Positions 12,001 through 25,420 of a stretch of 64,000 nt of DNA are shown piece after piece. Position numbers and translations under genes: made by a program. Under the pieces are notes generated by a model. The model saw nothing but the letters and a program-made list of their open reading frames with translations. It had not been told where the DNA came from and made no database searches. Source of the DNA: Hydractinia symbiolongicarpus (taxonomy: Eukaryota; Cnidaria; Hydrozoa; Anthoathecata; Hydractiniidae); assembly GCF_029227915.1 (NCBI RefSeq), contig NC_079884.1:2606001-2670000 (forward strand), read 5' to 3'. Within the stretch, counting starts at the first letter, position 1. Each line of letters starts with the position of its first letter.

Positions 12001-12324
12001 TAGCCGTTATTGCGCGCTGAAGAAATAGCGACAGTTTCAAAAACTACATCTCAATGACTTTCTAACGGTGTCAATCCGTATAGGTTACAACAGTTGGGTC
12101 ACATATTCGTACCAACAAATATTTAGCGATATTTTTTCTGATATTACTATGTTGCATCGCTTTTAACAGTAAAACGATTGACTCTGGGACTTAATTGAAC
12201 TGATTTTGGACTGTGACCTTATAAATGTTATAAGTGAGACAATTGGACTCCAAGAAATAACACTCTTCTTAATTTGACGTGATTGCCTGATCTCAGCGAT
12301 TACATTGGGCGCTGTGGCAGCGCT
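12001..12324 (+). repeat. Single satellite monomer linking two segments
   Basis: One in-phase monomer connects the end of the nine-monomer segment to the four-monomer segment at 12325. It has a GTGGAACAAATCC form of the first ACTGTGGG segment and an AACAAATATTTAGCG form of the conserved block. Nothing other than satellite is visible. Confidence 0.8.
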
Positions 12325-13818
12325 TCATTTAAAAATTTAGATAAATAAATCATTTTTTACTGTGGGACCAATCCTAGCCGTTAGTGCGCGCTGAAGAAAT
12401 AGCGACAGTTTCAAAACCTACATCTCACTGACTTTCTAACGGTGTCAGTCCTTTTGAATTACAACGGTTGGGTCACATATTCGTACCAACATGCATTTAG
12501 CGATATTTTTTCTGATATTACTATGTTGCATCGCTTTTAACAGTGAAACGATTGACTGTGGGACTTAATTGAACTAACTTTGGACTGTGACCTGTTAAAT
12601 GTGATAAATGAGACAATTGGACTCCAAGAAATAACATTCTTCTTAATTTGACATAATTGCCGGAACTCAGCGATTACTCGGGGCGCTGTGGTAGCGCTTC
12701 ATTTAAAAATTTAGATAAAAAAGTCATTCTTTACTGTGGGACCAATCCTAGCCGTTATTGCGCACTGAAGAAATAGCGACAGTTTCAAAAACTACATCTC
12801 ACTGACTTTCTAACGGTGTCAGTCCGTTTGAGTTACAACGGTTGCGTCACACATTCGTACCAACATGTATTTAGTGATTTTCTTCCGATATTACTAAGTT
12901 GTATCGCTTTCAACAGTGAAACAATTGACTGTGGGATTTAATTGAACTGATTTTGATCTGTGACCTTATAAGTGTTATAAGTGAGACAATTGGACTCCAA
13001 GAAATAACATTCTTTTTAATTTGACATGAATGTGGGAAATTAGCAATTACATCAGGCTCTGTGGTAGCGCTTTATTTAAAAATTTAGATAAATAAATCTT
13101 TTCCTACTGTGGGATTAATCCTGGCCGTTAGCACCCGCTGAAGAAATAGGGACAGTTTCAAACACTACATCTCACTGACTTTCTAACGGTGTCAGTCCGT
13201 TTGAATTACAACGGTTGGGTCACATATTCGTACCAACATGTATTTAGCGATATTTTTTCTGATATTACTATGTTGCATCGCTTTTAACAGTGAAACGATT
13301 GACTGTGGGACTTAATTGAACTACCTTTGGACTGTGACCTGTTAAATGTGATAAATGAGACAATGGGACTCCAAGAAATAACATTCTTCTTAATTTGACG
13401 TGATTGCCTGAACTCAGCGATTACATTGGGCGCTGGGGTAGCGCTTCATTTAAAAATTCAGATAATTAAGTCATTCTTTACTGTGGGACCAATCCTAGCC
13501 GTTATCGCGCGCTGAAGAAATAGCGACAGTTTCAAAAACTACATTTCATTGACTTTCTAACAGTATCAATCCGCTTCAGTTACAACAGTTGCGTCACATA
13601 TTCGTACCAACATGTACTTATCGATAGTATTCGGATATTAATAGGTTCCATCGCTTTTGACAGTGAAACGTTTGACTGCGGGACTTAATTGAACTGATTT
13701 TGGACTTTTACCTGATAAATGTAATAAATGAGCCAATTTGACTACAAGAAATAACATTCTTCTTAACTTGACATGATTGCTGGAACTGAGCGATTACACT
13801 GGGCGCTGTGGCAGCGCT
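12325..13818 (+). repeat. Four-monomer segment, copy 2 (partner at 749)
   Basis: See the copy at 749. Its last part (from about 13085) is itself repeated near 15780, so the sequence has been used in at least two separate exchange events. Confidence 0.75.
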
Positions 13819-14760
13819 TCATTTAAAAATTTAGATAAATAAGTCATTCTTTACTGTGGGACCAATCTTAGCCGTTATCGCGCGCTGACGAAATAGCGTC
13901 AGTTTCAAAAACTACATCTCACTGACTTTCTAACGGTGTCAGTCCGTTTGAGCTACAACGGTTGCGTCACACATTCGTACCAACATGTATTTAGTGATTT
14001 TCTTCCGATATTACTAAGTTGTTTCGCTTTCAACAGTGAAACAATTGACTGTGGGAATTAATTGAACTGATTTTGATCTGTGACCTTATAAATGTTATAA
14101 GTGAGATAATTGGACTCCAAGAAATAACAATCTTTTTAATTTGACATGATTGTGGGAAATCAGCGATTACATCAGGCTCTGTGGTAGCGCTTTATTTAAA
14201 AATTTAGATAAATAAATCTTTTCTTACTGTGGGATTCATCCTGGCCGTTAGCACCCGCTGAATAAATAGGAACAGCTCCAAAGTCTACATTTCGATGAAC
14301 TTTCTAGCGGTATAAATCCGTTTGAGTTACAACAGTTGCGTCACACATTTGTACCAACATGTATTTAGAGATTTTTTTTCTGATGTTACTAGGTTGCATC
14401 GCTTTTAACAGTGAAACGATTGACTGTGGAACTTAATTGAACTAACTTTGGACTGTGACCTGTTAAATGTGATAAATGAGACAATTGGACTCCAAGAAAT
14501 AACATTCTTCTTAATTTGACGTGATTGCCTGAACTTAGCGATTACATTGGGCGCTGTGGCAGCGCTTCATTTAAAAATTTAGATAAATAAGTCATTCTTT
14601 ACTGTAGGACCAATCTTAGCCGTTATCGCGCGCTGACGAAATAGCGACAGTTTCAAAAACTACATCTCACTGACTTTCTAACGGTGTCAGTCCGTTTGAG
14701 CTACAACGGTTGCGTCACACATTCGTACCAACATGTATTTAGTGATTTTCTTCCGATATT
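13085..14760 (+). repeat. ~1.7-kb segment, copy 1 (partner at ~15780)
   Basis: Markers 13446, 13819, 14192 and 14567 correspond to 16140, 16513, 16886 and 17261, an offset of 2694 or 2695 bp. That offset is seven monomers plus about 80 bp, because a register slip lies between the copies at 15300. Shared rare features are the TTCAGATAATTAAG variant, the GTTCCATCGC variant and the T-run chimera at 14372-14379. The match ends at about 14760, where this copy switches to GATATTACTATGTTG. Confidence 0.8.
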
Positions 14761-15300
14761 ACTATGTTGCATCGCTTTTAACAGTGAAACGATTGACTGT
14801 GGGACTTAATTGAACTCACTTTGTACTGTGACCTGTTAAATGTGATAAATGAGACAATTGGACTCCAAGAAATAACATTCTTCTTAATTTGACATAATTG
14901 CCGGAACTCAGCGATTACTCGGGGCGCTGTGGTAGCGCTTCATTTAAAAATTTAGATAAAAAAGTCATTCTTTACTGTGGGACCAATCCTAGCCGTTATT
15001 GCGCACTGAAGAAATAGCGACAGTTTCAAAAACTACATCTCACTGACTTTCTAACGGTGTCAGTCCGTTTGAGTTACAACGGTTGCGTCACACATTCGTA
15101 CCAACATATATTTAGTGAGTTTCTTCCGATATTACTAAGTTGTATCGCTTTCAACAGTGACACAATTGACTGTGGGATTTAATTGAACTGATTTTGATCT
15201 GTGACCTTATAAGTGTTATAAGTGAGACAATTGGACTCCAAGAAATAACATTCTTTTTAATTTGACATGAATGTGGGAAATTAGCGATTACATCAGGCTC
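14761..15300 (+). repeat. Chimeric monomers leading to a register slip
   Basis: At about 14753-14765 a monomer of the GTGATTTTCTTCCGATATT type continues as the TACTATGTTGCATCGC type, a chimera joined at GATATTACTA. The next monomer, of the ATGTGGGAAATTAGCG type, is cut after CATCAGGCTC at 15300. Confidence 0.8.
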
Positions 15301-15392
15301 AATGAGACAATTGGACTCCAAGAAATAACATTCTTCTTAGTTTGACGTGATTGCCTGAACTTAGCGATTACATTGGGCGCTGTGGCAGCGCT
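14940..15392 (+). repeat. Oversized 453-bp monomer with 80-bp internal duplication
   Basis: The spacing from the marker at 14940 to the next at 15393 is 453 bp instead of 373. GAGACAATTGGACTCCAAG occurs at 15224 and again at 15304, exactly 80 bp apart. The first pass runs to CATCAGGCTC at 15300 and then jumps back to AATGAGACAATTGG. The two passes are of different subfamilies (TTCTTTTTAATTTGAC versus TTCTTCTTAGTTTGAC), so this is an out-of-register join between two monomers, not simple slippage within one. Confidence 0.92.
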
Positions 15393-15779
15393 TCATTTAA
15401 AAATTTAGATAAATAAGTCATCCTTTACTGTGGGACCAATCTTAGCCGTTATCGCGCGCTGACGAAATAGCGACAGTTTCAAAAACTACATCTCACTGAC
15501 TTTCTAACGGTGTCAGTCCGTTTGAGCTACAACGGTTGCGTCACACATTCGTACCAACATGTATTTAGTTATTTTCTTCCGATATTACTAAGTTGTTTCG
15601 CTTTCAACAGTGAAACAATTGACTGTGGGAATTAATTGAACTGATTTTGATCTGTGACCTTATAAATGTTATAAGTGAGATAATTGGACTCCAAGAAATA
15701 ACAATCTTTTTAATTTGACATGATTGTGGGAAATCAGCGATTACATCAGGCTCTGTGGTAGCGCTTTATTTAAAAATTT
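15393..15779 (+). repeat. Monomer after the register slip
   Basis: Normal-length monomer of the GGCAGCGCTTCATTT type with the GCGCGCTGACGAAATAG variant, closely related to those at 13819, 14567, 16513 and 17261. It restores the regular 373-bp spacing, with phase displaced by 80 bp relative to the left side. Confidence 0.8.
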
Positions 15780-17155
15780 AGATAAATAAATCTTTTACTA
15801 CTGTGGAATTAATCCTGGCCGTTAGCACCCGCTGAAGAAATAGGGACAGTTTCAAACACTACATCTCACTGACTTTCTAACGGTGTCAGTCCGTTTGAAT
15901 TACAACGGTTGGGTCACATATTCGTACCAACATGTATTTAGCGATATTTTTTCTGATATTACTATGTTGCATCGCTCTTAACAGTGAAACGATTGACTGT
16001 GGGACTTAATTGAACTAACTTTGGACTGTGACCTGTTAAATGTGATAATGAAGACAATGGGACTCCAAGAAATAACATTCTTCTTAATTTGACGTGATTG
16101 CCTGAACTCAGCGATTACATTGGGCACTGTGGTAGCGCTTCATTTAAAAATTCAGATAATTAAGTCATTCTTTACTGTGGGACCAATCCTAGCCGTTATC
16201 GCGCGCTGAAGAAATAGCGACAGTTTCAAAAACTACATTTCATTGACTTTCTAACAGTATCAATCCGCTTCAGTTACAACAGTTGCGTCACATATTCGTA
16301 CCAACATGTACTTATCGATAGTATTCGGATATTAAAAGGTTCCATCGCTTTTGACAGTGAAACGTTTGACTGCGGGACTTAATTGAACTGATTTTGGACT
16401 TTTACCTGATAAATGTAATAAATGAGCCAATTTGACTACAAGAAATAACATTCTTCTTAACTTGACATGATTGCTGGAACTGAGCAATTACACTAGGCGC
16501 TGTGGCAGCGCTTCATTCAAAAATTTAGATAAATAAGTCATTCTTTACTGTGGGACCAATCTTAGCCGTTATCGCGCGCTGACGAAATAGCGACAGTTTC
16601 AAAAACTACATCTCACTGACTTTCTAACGGTGTCAGTCCGTTTGAGCTACAACGGTTGCGTCACACATTCGTACCAACATGTATTTAGTGATTTTCTTCC
16701 GATATTACTAAGTTGTTTCGCTTTCAACAGTGAAACAATTGACTGTGGGAATTAATTGAACTGATTTTGATCTGTGACCTTATAAATGTTATAAGTGAGA
16801 TAATTGGACTCCAAGAAATAACAATCTTTTTAATTTGACATGATTGTGGGAAATCAGCGATTACATCAGGCTCTGTGGTAGCGCTTTATTTAAAAATTTA
16901 GATAATTAAATCTTTTCTTACTGTGGGATTCATCCTGGCCGTTAGCACCCGCTGAATAAATAGGAACAGCTCCAAAGACTACATTTCGATGAACTTTCTA
17001 GCGGTATAAATCCGTTTGAGTTACAACAGTTGCGTCACACATTTGTACCAACATGTATTTAGAGATTTTTTTTCTGATGTTACTAGGTTGCATCGCTCTT
17101 AACAGTGAAACGATTGACTGTGGAACTTAATTGAACTAACTTTGGACTGTGACCT
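15780..17155 (+). repeat. ~1.7-kb segment, copy 2
   Basis: Partner of the segment at 13085; similarity continues to about 17455, inside the next HOR. The T-run chimera recurs at 17066-17073, exactly 2694 bp after 14372, so the chimeric monomer existed before this duplication. Confidence 0.8.
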
Positions 17156-20141
17156 GTTAAATGTGATAAATGAGACAATTGGACTCCAAGAAATAACATT
17201 CTTCTTAATTTGACGTGATTGCCTGAACTTAGCGATTACATTGGGCGCTGTGGCAGCGCTTCATTTAAAAATTTAGATAAATAAATCATTCTTTACTGTG
17301 GGACCAATCTTAGCCGTTATCGCGCGCTGACGAAATAGCGACAGTTTCAAAAACTACATCTCACTGACTTTCTAACGGTGTCAGTCCGTTTGAGCTACAA
17401 CGGTTGCGTCACACATTCGTACCAACATGTATTTAGTGATTTTCTTCCGATATTACTAAGTTGTTTCGCTTTCAACAGTGAAACAATTGACTGTGGGAAT
17501 TAATTGAACTGATTTTGATCTGTGACCTTATATATGTTATAAGTGAGATAATTGGACTCCAAGAAATAACAATCTTTTTAATTTGACATGATTGTGGGAA
17601 ATCAGCGATTACATCAGGCTCTGTGGTAGCGCTTTATTTAAAAATTTAGATAAATAAATCTTTTCTTACTGTGGGATTCATCCTGGCCGTTAGCACCCGC
17701 TGAATAAATAGGAACAGCTCCAAAGACTACATTTCGATGAACTTTCTAGCGGTATAAATCCGTTTGAGTTACAACAGTTGCGTCACACATTCGTACCTAC
17801 ATATATTTAGAGATTTTTTTCAGATATTCCTAAGTTGTATCGCTTTCAACAGTGAAACAATTGACTGTGGGACTTAATTAAACAGATTTTGAACTTTGAT
17901 CTTGTAAATGTGATAAATGAGGCATTTTGACTACAAGAAATAACTTTCTTTTTAACTTGACATGATTGCTGGAATTCAACGATTACATCAGGCTCTGTGG
18001 TAGCGTTTTATTTAAAAATTTAGATAAATAAGTCTTTTCTTACTGTGAGACTAATTCTGGCCGTTAGCACCCGCTGAATAGATAGGAACAATTTCAAAGA
18101 CTACATTTCAATGAACTTTCTAGCGGTATAAATCCGTTTGAGTTACCACGGTTGGGTCACATATTTATACCAACATGTATTTTGCGATATGTTTCTGATA
18201 GTACTAGGTTGCATCGCTTTTAACAGTGAAACGATTGACTCTGGGACTTAATTGAACTGATTTTGGACTGTGACCTTATAAATGTTATAAGTGAGACAAT
18301 TGGACTCCAAGAAATAACATTCTTCTTGATTTGACATGATTGCAGGAACTCAGCGATTACACTGGTCGCTGTGGTAGCGCTTCATTTAAAAATTTAGATA
18401 AATAAATCATTCTTTACTGTGGCACCAATCCTAGCCGTTATTGCGCGCTGAAGAAATAGCGACAGTTTCAAAAACTACATCTCACTGACTGTCTAACGGT
18501 GTCAGTCCGTTAGAGTTACAACGGTTGGGTGACATATTCGTACCAACATGTACTTAGCGAAAGTATTCGGATATTACTAGGTTGCATCGCTTTTAACAGT
18601 GAAACGTTTGACTGTGGGACTTAATTGAACTAACTTTGGACTGTGACGTGTTAAATGTGATAAATGAGACAATTGGACTCCAAGAAATAACATTCTTCTT
18701 AATTTGACGTGATTGCCTGAACTCAGCGATTACATTGGTCGCTGTGGTAGCGCTTCATTTAAAAATTTAGATAATTAAGTCATTCTTTACTGTGGGACCA
18801 ATCCTAGCCGTTATCGCGCGCTGAACAAATAGCGACAGTTTCAAAAACTACATTTCATTGACTTTCTAACAGTATCAATCCGCTTCAGTTACAACAGTTG
18901 CGTCACATATTCGTACCAACACGTACTTATCGATAGTATTCGGATATTAATAGGTTGCAACGCTTTTGACAGTGAAACGTTTGACTGCGGGACTTAATTG
19001 AACTGATTTTGGACTTTGACCTGTCAAATGTAATAAATGAGCCAATTTGACTACAAGAAATAACATTCTTCTTAACTTGACATGATTGCTGGAACTCAGC
19101 GATTACACTGGGCGCTGTGCTAGCGCTTTATTAAAAAATTAAGATAAATAAGTCATTTTTTACTGTGGGACCAATCCTAGCCGTTAGTTTGCGCTGAGGA
19201 AATAGAGACAGTTTCAAAAACTACATTTCATTGACTTTCTAACGGTGTCAGTCCGTTTGAGTTACAACGGTTGGGTCACATATTCCTACCAACATGTAAT
19301 TTGCGATACGTTTCTGATAGTACTAGGTTGCATCACTTTTAACAGTGAAACGATTGACTCTGGGACTTAATTGAACTGATTTTGGACTGTGACCTTATAA
19401 ATGTTATAAGTGAGACAATTGGACTCCAAGAAATAACATTCTTCTTAATTTGACATGATTGCAGGAACTCAGCGGTTACACTGGTCGCTGTGGTAGCGCT
19501 TCATTTAAAAATTTAGATAAATAAATCATTCTTTACTGTGGGACCAATCCTAGCCGTTATCGCGCGCTGAAGAAATAGCGACAGTTTCAAAAACTACATC
19601 TCACTGACTTTCTAACGGTGTCAGTCCGTTTGAGCTACAACGGTTGCGTCACACATTCGTACCAACATGTATTTAGTGATTTTCTTCCGATATTACTAAG
19701 TTGTTTCGCTTTCAACAGTGAAACAATTGACTGTGGGAATTAATTGAACTGATTTTGATCTGTGACCTTATAAATGTTATAAGTAAGATAATTGGACTCC
19801 AAGAAAAAACAATCTTTTTAATTTGACATGATTGTGGGAAATCAGCGATTACATCAGGCTCTGTGGTAGCGCTTTATTTAAAAATTTAGATAAATAAATC
19901 TTTTCTTACTGTGGGATTCATCCTGGCCGTTAGCACCCGCTGAATAAATAGGGACAGTTTCAAACACTACATCTCACTGACTTTCTAACGGTGTCAGTCC
20001 GTTTGAATTACAACGGTTGGGTCACATATTCGTACCAACATTTATTTAGCGATATTTTTTCTGATATTACTATGTTGCATCGCTTTTAACAGTGAAACGA
20101 TTGACTGTGGGACTTAATTGAACTAACTTTGGACTGTGACC
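17155..20141 (+). repeat. Eight-monomer HOR (2987 bp), copy 1
   Basis: Eight distinct monomers (markers 17261, 17634, 18008, 18382, 18755, 19128, 19501, 19874) repeat immediately at an offset of exactly 2987 bp. Private variants found in both copies include TTATATATGTTATAAG, GCGAAAGTATTCGG, GCTGAACAAATAGCG, GCTGTGCTAGCGC and CAAGAAAAAACAATC. The left edge lies after about 17120 (TGTGGAAC here, TGTGGGAC in the partner). Confidence 0.92.
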
Positions 20142-23128
20142 TGTTAAATGTGATAAATGAGACAATTGGACTCCAAGAAATAACATTCTTCTTAATTTGA
20201 CGTGATTGCCTGAACTTAGCGATTACATTGGGCGCTGTGGCAGCGCTTCATTTAAAAATTTAGATAAATAAATCATTCTTTACTGTGGGACCAATCTTAG
20301 CCGTTATCGCGCGCTGACGAAATAGCGACAGTTTCAAAAACTACATCTCACTGGCTTTCTAACGGTGTCAGTCCGTTTGAGCTACAACGGTTGCGTCACA
20401 CATTCGTACCAACATGTATTTAGTGATTTTCTTCCGATATTACTAAGTTGTTTCGCTTTCAACAGTGAAACAATTGACTGTGGGAATTAATTGAACTGAT
20501 TTTGATCTGTGACCTTATATATGTTATAAGTGAGATAATTGGACTCCAAGAAATAACAATCTTTTTAATTTGACATGATTGTGGGAAATCAGCGATTACA
20601 TCAGGCTCTGTGGTAGCGCTTTATTTAAAAATTTAGATAAATAAATCTTTTCTTACTGTGGGATTCATCCTGGCCGTTAGCACCCGCTGAATAAATAGGA
20701 ACAGCTCCAAAGACTACATTTCGATGAACTTTCTAGCGGTATAAATCCGTTTGAGTTACAACAGTTGCGTCACACATTCGTACCTACATATATTTAGAGA
20801 TTTTTTTCAGATATTCCTAAGTTGTATCGCTTTCAACAGTGAAACAATTGACTGTGGGACTTAATTAAACAGATTTTGAACTTTGATCTTGTAAATGTGA
20901 TAAATGAGGCATTTTGACTACAAGAAATAACTTTCTTTTTAACTTGACATGATTGCTGGAATTCAACGATTACATCAGGCTCTGTGGTAGCGTTTTATTT
21001 AAAAATTTAGATAAATAAGTCTTTTCTTACTGTGAGACTAATTCTGGCCGTTAGCACCCGCTGAATAGATAGGAACAATTTCAAAGACTACATTTCAATG
21101 AACTTTCTAGCGGTATAAATCCGTTTGAGTTACCACGGTTGGGTCACATATTTATACCAACATGTATTTTGCGATATGTTTCTGATAGTACTAGGTTGCA
21201 TCGCTTTTAACAGTGAAACGATTGACTCTGGGACTTAATTGAACTGATTTTGGACTGTGACCTTATAAATGTTATAAGTGAGACAATTGGACTCCAAGAA
21301 ATAACATTCTTCTTGATTTGACATGATTGCAGGAACTCAGCGATTACACTGGTCGCTGTGGTAGCGCTTCATTTAAAAATTTAGATAAATAAATCATTCT
21401 TTACTGTGGCACCAATCCTAGCCGTTATTGCGCGCTGAAGAAATAGCGACAGTTTCAAAAACTACATCTCACTGACTGTCTAACGGTGTCAGTCCGTTAG
21501 AGTTACAACGGTTGGGTGACATATTCGTACCAACATGTACTTAGCGAAAGTATTCGGATATTACTAGGTTGCATCGCTTTTAACAGTGAAACGTTTGACT
21601 GTGGGACTTAATTGAACTAACTTTGGACTGTGACGTGTTAAATGTGATAAATGAGACAATTGGACTCCAAGAAATAACATTCTTCTTAATTTGACGTGAT
21701 TGCCTGAACTCAGCGATTACATTGGTCGCTGTGGTAGCGCTTCATTTAAAAATTTAGATAATTAAGTCATTCTTTACTGTGGGACCAATCCTAGCCGTTA
21801 TCGCGCGCTGAACAAATAGCGACAGTTTCAAAAACTACATTTCATTGACTTTCTAACAGTATCAATCCGCTTCAGTTACAACAGTTGCGTCACATATTCG
21901 TACCAACACGTACTTATCGATAGTATTCGGATATTAATAGGTTGCAACGCTTTTGACAGTGAAACGTTTGACTGCGGGACTTAATTGAACTGATTTTGGA
22001 CTTTGACCTGTCAAATGTAATAAATGAGCCAATTTGACTACAAGAAATAACATTCTTCTTAACTTGACATGATTGCTGGAACTCAGCGATTACACTGGGC
22101 GCTGTGCTAGCGCTTTATTAAAAAATTAAGATAAATAAGTCATTTTTTACTGTGGGACCAATCCTAGCCGTTAGTTTGCGCTGAGGAAATAGAGACAGTT
22201 TCAAAAACTACATTTCATTGACTTTCTAACTGTGTCAGTCCGTTTGAGTTACAACGGTTGGGTCACATATTCCTACCAACATGTAATTTGCGATACGTTT
22301 CTGATAGTACTAGGTTGCATCACTTTTAACAGTGAAACGATTGACTCTGGGACTTAATTGAACTGATTTTGGACTGTGACCTTATAAATGTTATAAGTGA
22401 GACAATTGGACTCCAAGAAATAACATTCTTCTTAATTTGACATGATTGCAGGAACTCAGCGGTTACACTGGTCGCTGTGGTAGCGCTTCATTTAAAAATT
22501 TAGATAAATAAATCATTCTTTACTGTGGGACCAATCCTAGCCGTTATCGCGCGCTGAAGAAATAGCGACAGTTTCAAAAACTACATCTCACTGACTTTCT
22601 AACGGTGTCAGTCCGTTTGAGCTACAACGGTTGCGTCACACATTCGTACCAACATGTATTTAGTGATTTTCTTCCGATATTACTAAGTTGTTTCGCTTTC
22701 AACAGTGAAACAATTGACTGTGGGAATTAATTGAACTGATTTTGATCTGTGACCTTATAAATGTTATAAGTAAGATAATTGGACTCCAAGAAAAAACAAT
22801 CTTTTTAATTTGACATGATTGTGGGAAATCAGCGATTACATCAGGCTCTGTGGTAGCGCTTTATTTAAAAATTTAGATAAATAAATCTTTTCTTACTGTG
22901 GGATTCATCCTGGCCGTTAGCACCCGCTGAATAAATAGGGACAGTTTCAAACACTACATCTCACTGACTTTCTAACGGTGTCAGTCCGTTTGAATTACAA
23001 CGGTTGGGTCACATATTCGTACCAACATTTATTTAGCGATATTTTTTCTGATATTACTATGTTGCATCGCTTTTAACAGTGAAACGATTGACTGTGGGAC
23101 TTAATTGAACTAACTTTGGACTGTGACC
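20142..23128 (+). repeat. Eight-monomer HOR (2987 bp), copy 2
   Basis: Second copy of the HOR at 17155. I found two substitutions between copies: G at 20354 versus A at 17367, and T at 22231 versus G at 19244. The copies diverge after about 23150 (GACAATGGGACTCC here, GACAATTGGACTCC at the matching place). Such low divergence points to a recent duplication. A collapsed or duplicated assembly cannot be excluded from sequence alone. Confidence 0.92.
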
Positions 23129-23160
23129 TGTTAAATGTGATAAATGAGACAATGGGACTC

Positions 23161-25420
23161 CAAGAAATAACATTCTTCTTAATTTGACGTGATTGCCTGA
23201 ACTCAGCGATTACATTGGGCGCTGTGGTAGCGCTTCATTTAAAAATTCAGATAATTAAATCATTCTTTACTGTGGGACCAATCCTAGCCGTTATCGCGCG
23301 CTGAAGAAATAGCGACAGTTTCAAAAACTACATTTCATTGACTTTCTAACAGTATCAATCCGCTTCAGTTACAACAGTTGCGTAACATATTCGTACCAAC
23401 ATGTACTTATCGATATTATTCGTATATTAATAGGTTGCATCGCTTTTGACAGTGAAACGTTTGACTGCGGGACTTAATTGAACTAACTTTGGACTGTGAC
23501 CTGTTAAATGTGATAAATGAGAAAATTGGACTCCAAGAAATAACATTCTTCTTAAATTGACGTGATTGCCTGAACTTAGCGATTACATTGGGCGCTGTGG
23601 CAGCGCTTCATTTAAAAATTTAGATAAATAAGTCATTCTTTACTGTGGGACCAATCTGAGCCGTTATCGCGCGCTGACGAAATAGCGACAGTTTCAAAAA
23701 CTACATCTCACTGACTTTCTAACGGTGTCAGTCCGTTTGAGCTACAACGGTTGCGTGACACATTCGTACCAACATGTATTTAGTGATTTTATTCCGATAT
23801 TACTAAGTTGTTTCGCTTTCAACAGTGAAACAATTGACTGTGGGAATTAATTGAACTGATTTTGATCTGTGACCTTATAAATGTTATAAGTGAGACAATT
23901 GGACTCCAAGAAATAACATTCTTCTTGATTTGACATGATTGCAGGAACTCAGCGATTACACTGGTCGCTGTGGTAGCGCTTCATTTAAAAATTTAGATAA
24001 ATAAATCATTCTTTACTGTGGCACCAATCCTAGCCGTTATTGCGCGCTGAAGAAATAGCGACAGTTTCAAAAACTACATCTCACTGACTGTCTAACGGTG
24101 TCAGTCCGTTAGAGTTACAACGGTTGGGTGACATATTCGTACCAACACGTACTTATCGATAGTATTCGGATATTAATAGGTTGCATCGCTTTTGACAGTG
24201 AAACGTTTGACTGCGGGACTTAATTGAACTAACTTTGGACTGTGACGTGTTAAATGTGATAAATGAGACAATTGGACTCCAAGAAATAACATTCTTCTTA
24301 ATTTGACGTGATTGCCTGAACTCAGCGATTACATTGGTCGCTGTGGTAGCGCTTCATTTAAAAATTTAGATAATTAAATCATTCTTTACTGTGGGACCAA
24401 TCCTAGCCGTTATCGCGCGCTGAAGAAATAGCGACAGTTTCAAAAACTACATTTCATTGACTTTCTAACAGTATCAATCCGCTTCAGTTACAACAGTTGC
24501 GTCTCATATTCGTACCAACACGTACTTATCGATAGTATTCGGATATTAATAGGTTGCATCGCTTTTGACAGTGAAACGTTTGACTGCGGGACTTAATTGA
24601 ACTGATTTTGGACCTTGACCTGTCAAATGTAATAAATGAGCCAATTTGACTACAAGAAATAACATTCTTCTTAACTTGACATGATTGCTGGAACTCAGCG
24701 ATTACACTGGGCGCTGTGGTAGCGCTTTATTAAAAAATTAAGATAAATAAGTCATTTTTTACTGTGGGACCAATCCTAGCCGTTAGTTTGCGCTGAGGAA
24801 ATAGAGAAAGTTTCAAAAACTACATTTCATTGACTTTCTAACGGTGTCAGTCCGTTTGAGTTACAACGGTTGGGTCACATATTCCTACCAACATGTAATT
24901 TGCGATACGTTTCTGATAGTACTAGGTTGCATCGCTTTTAACAGTGAAACGATTGACTCTGGGACTTAATTGAACTGATTTTGGACTGTGACCTTATAAA
25001 TGTTATAAGTGAGACAATTGGACTCCAAGAAATAACATTCTTCTTAATTTGACATGATTGTAGGAACTCAGCGGTTACACTGGTCGCTGTGGTAGCGCTT
25101 CATTTAAAAATTTAGATAAATAAATCATTCTTTACTGTGGGACCAATCCTAGCCGTTATCGCGCGCTGAAGAAATAGCGACAGTTTCAAAAACTACATCT
25201 CACTGACTTTCTAACGGTGTCAGTCCGTTTGAGCTACAACGGTTGCGTCACACATTCGTACCAACATGTATTTAGTGATTTTCTTCCGATATTACTAAAT
25301 TGTTTCGCTTTCAACAGTGAAACAATTGACTGTGGGAATTAATTGAACTGATTTTGATGAGTGACTTTATAAATGTTATAAGTAAGATAATTGGACTCCA
25401 AGAAATAACAATCTTTTTAA
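23161..25420 (+). repeat. Six-monomer segment, copy 1 (partner at 28013)
   Basis: The marker at 23235 and the one at 23981 correspond to 28087 and 28833, an offset of 4852 bp (13 monomers). Diagnostic variants include TTCAGATAATTAAATC, GCGTAACATATTCG and CCAATCTGAGCCG. Within it, about 23890-25420 also resembles 18290-19820 (offset 5599 bp). Chimeric monomers are visible near 23480, 23880 and 24140. The match to the partner stops at about 25420. Confidence 0.78.
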
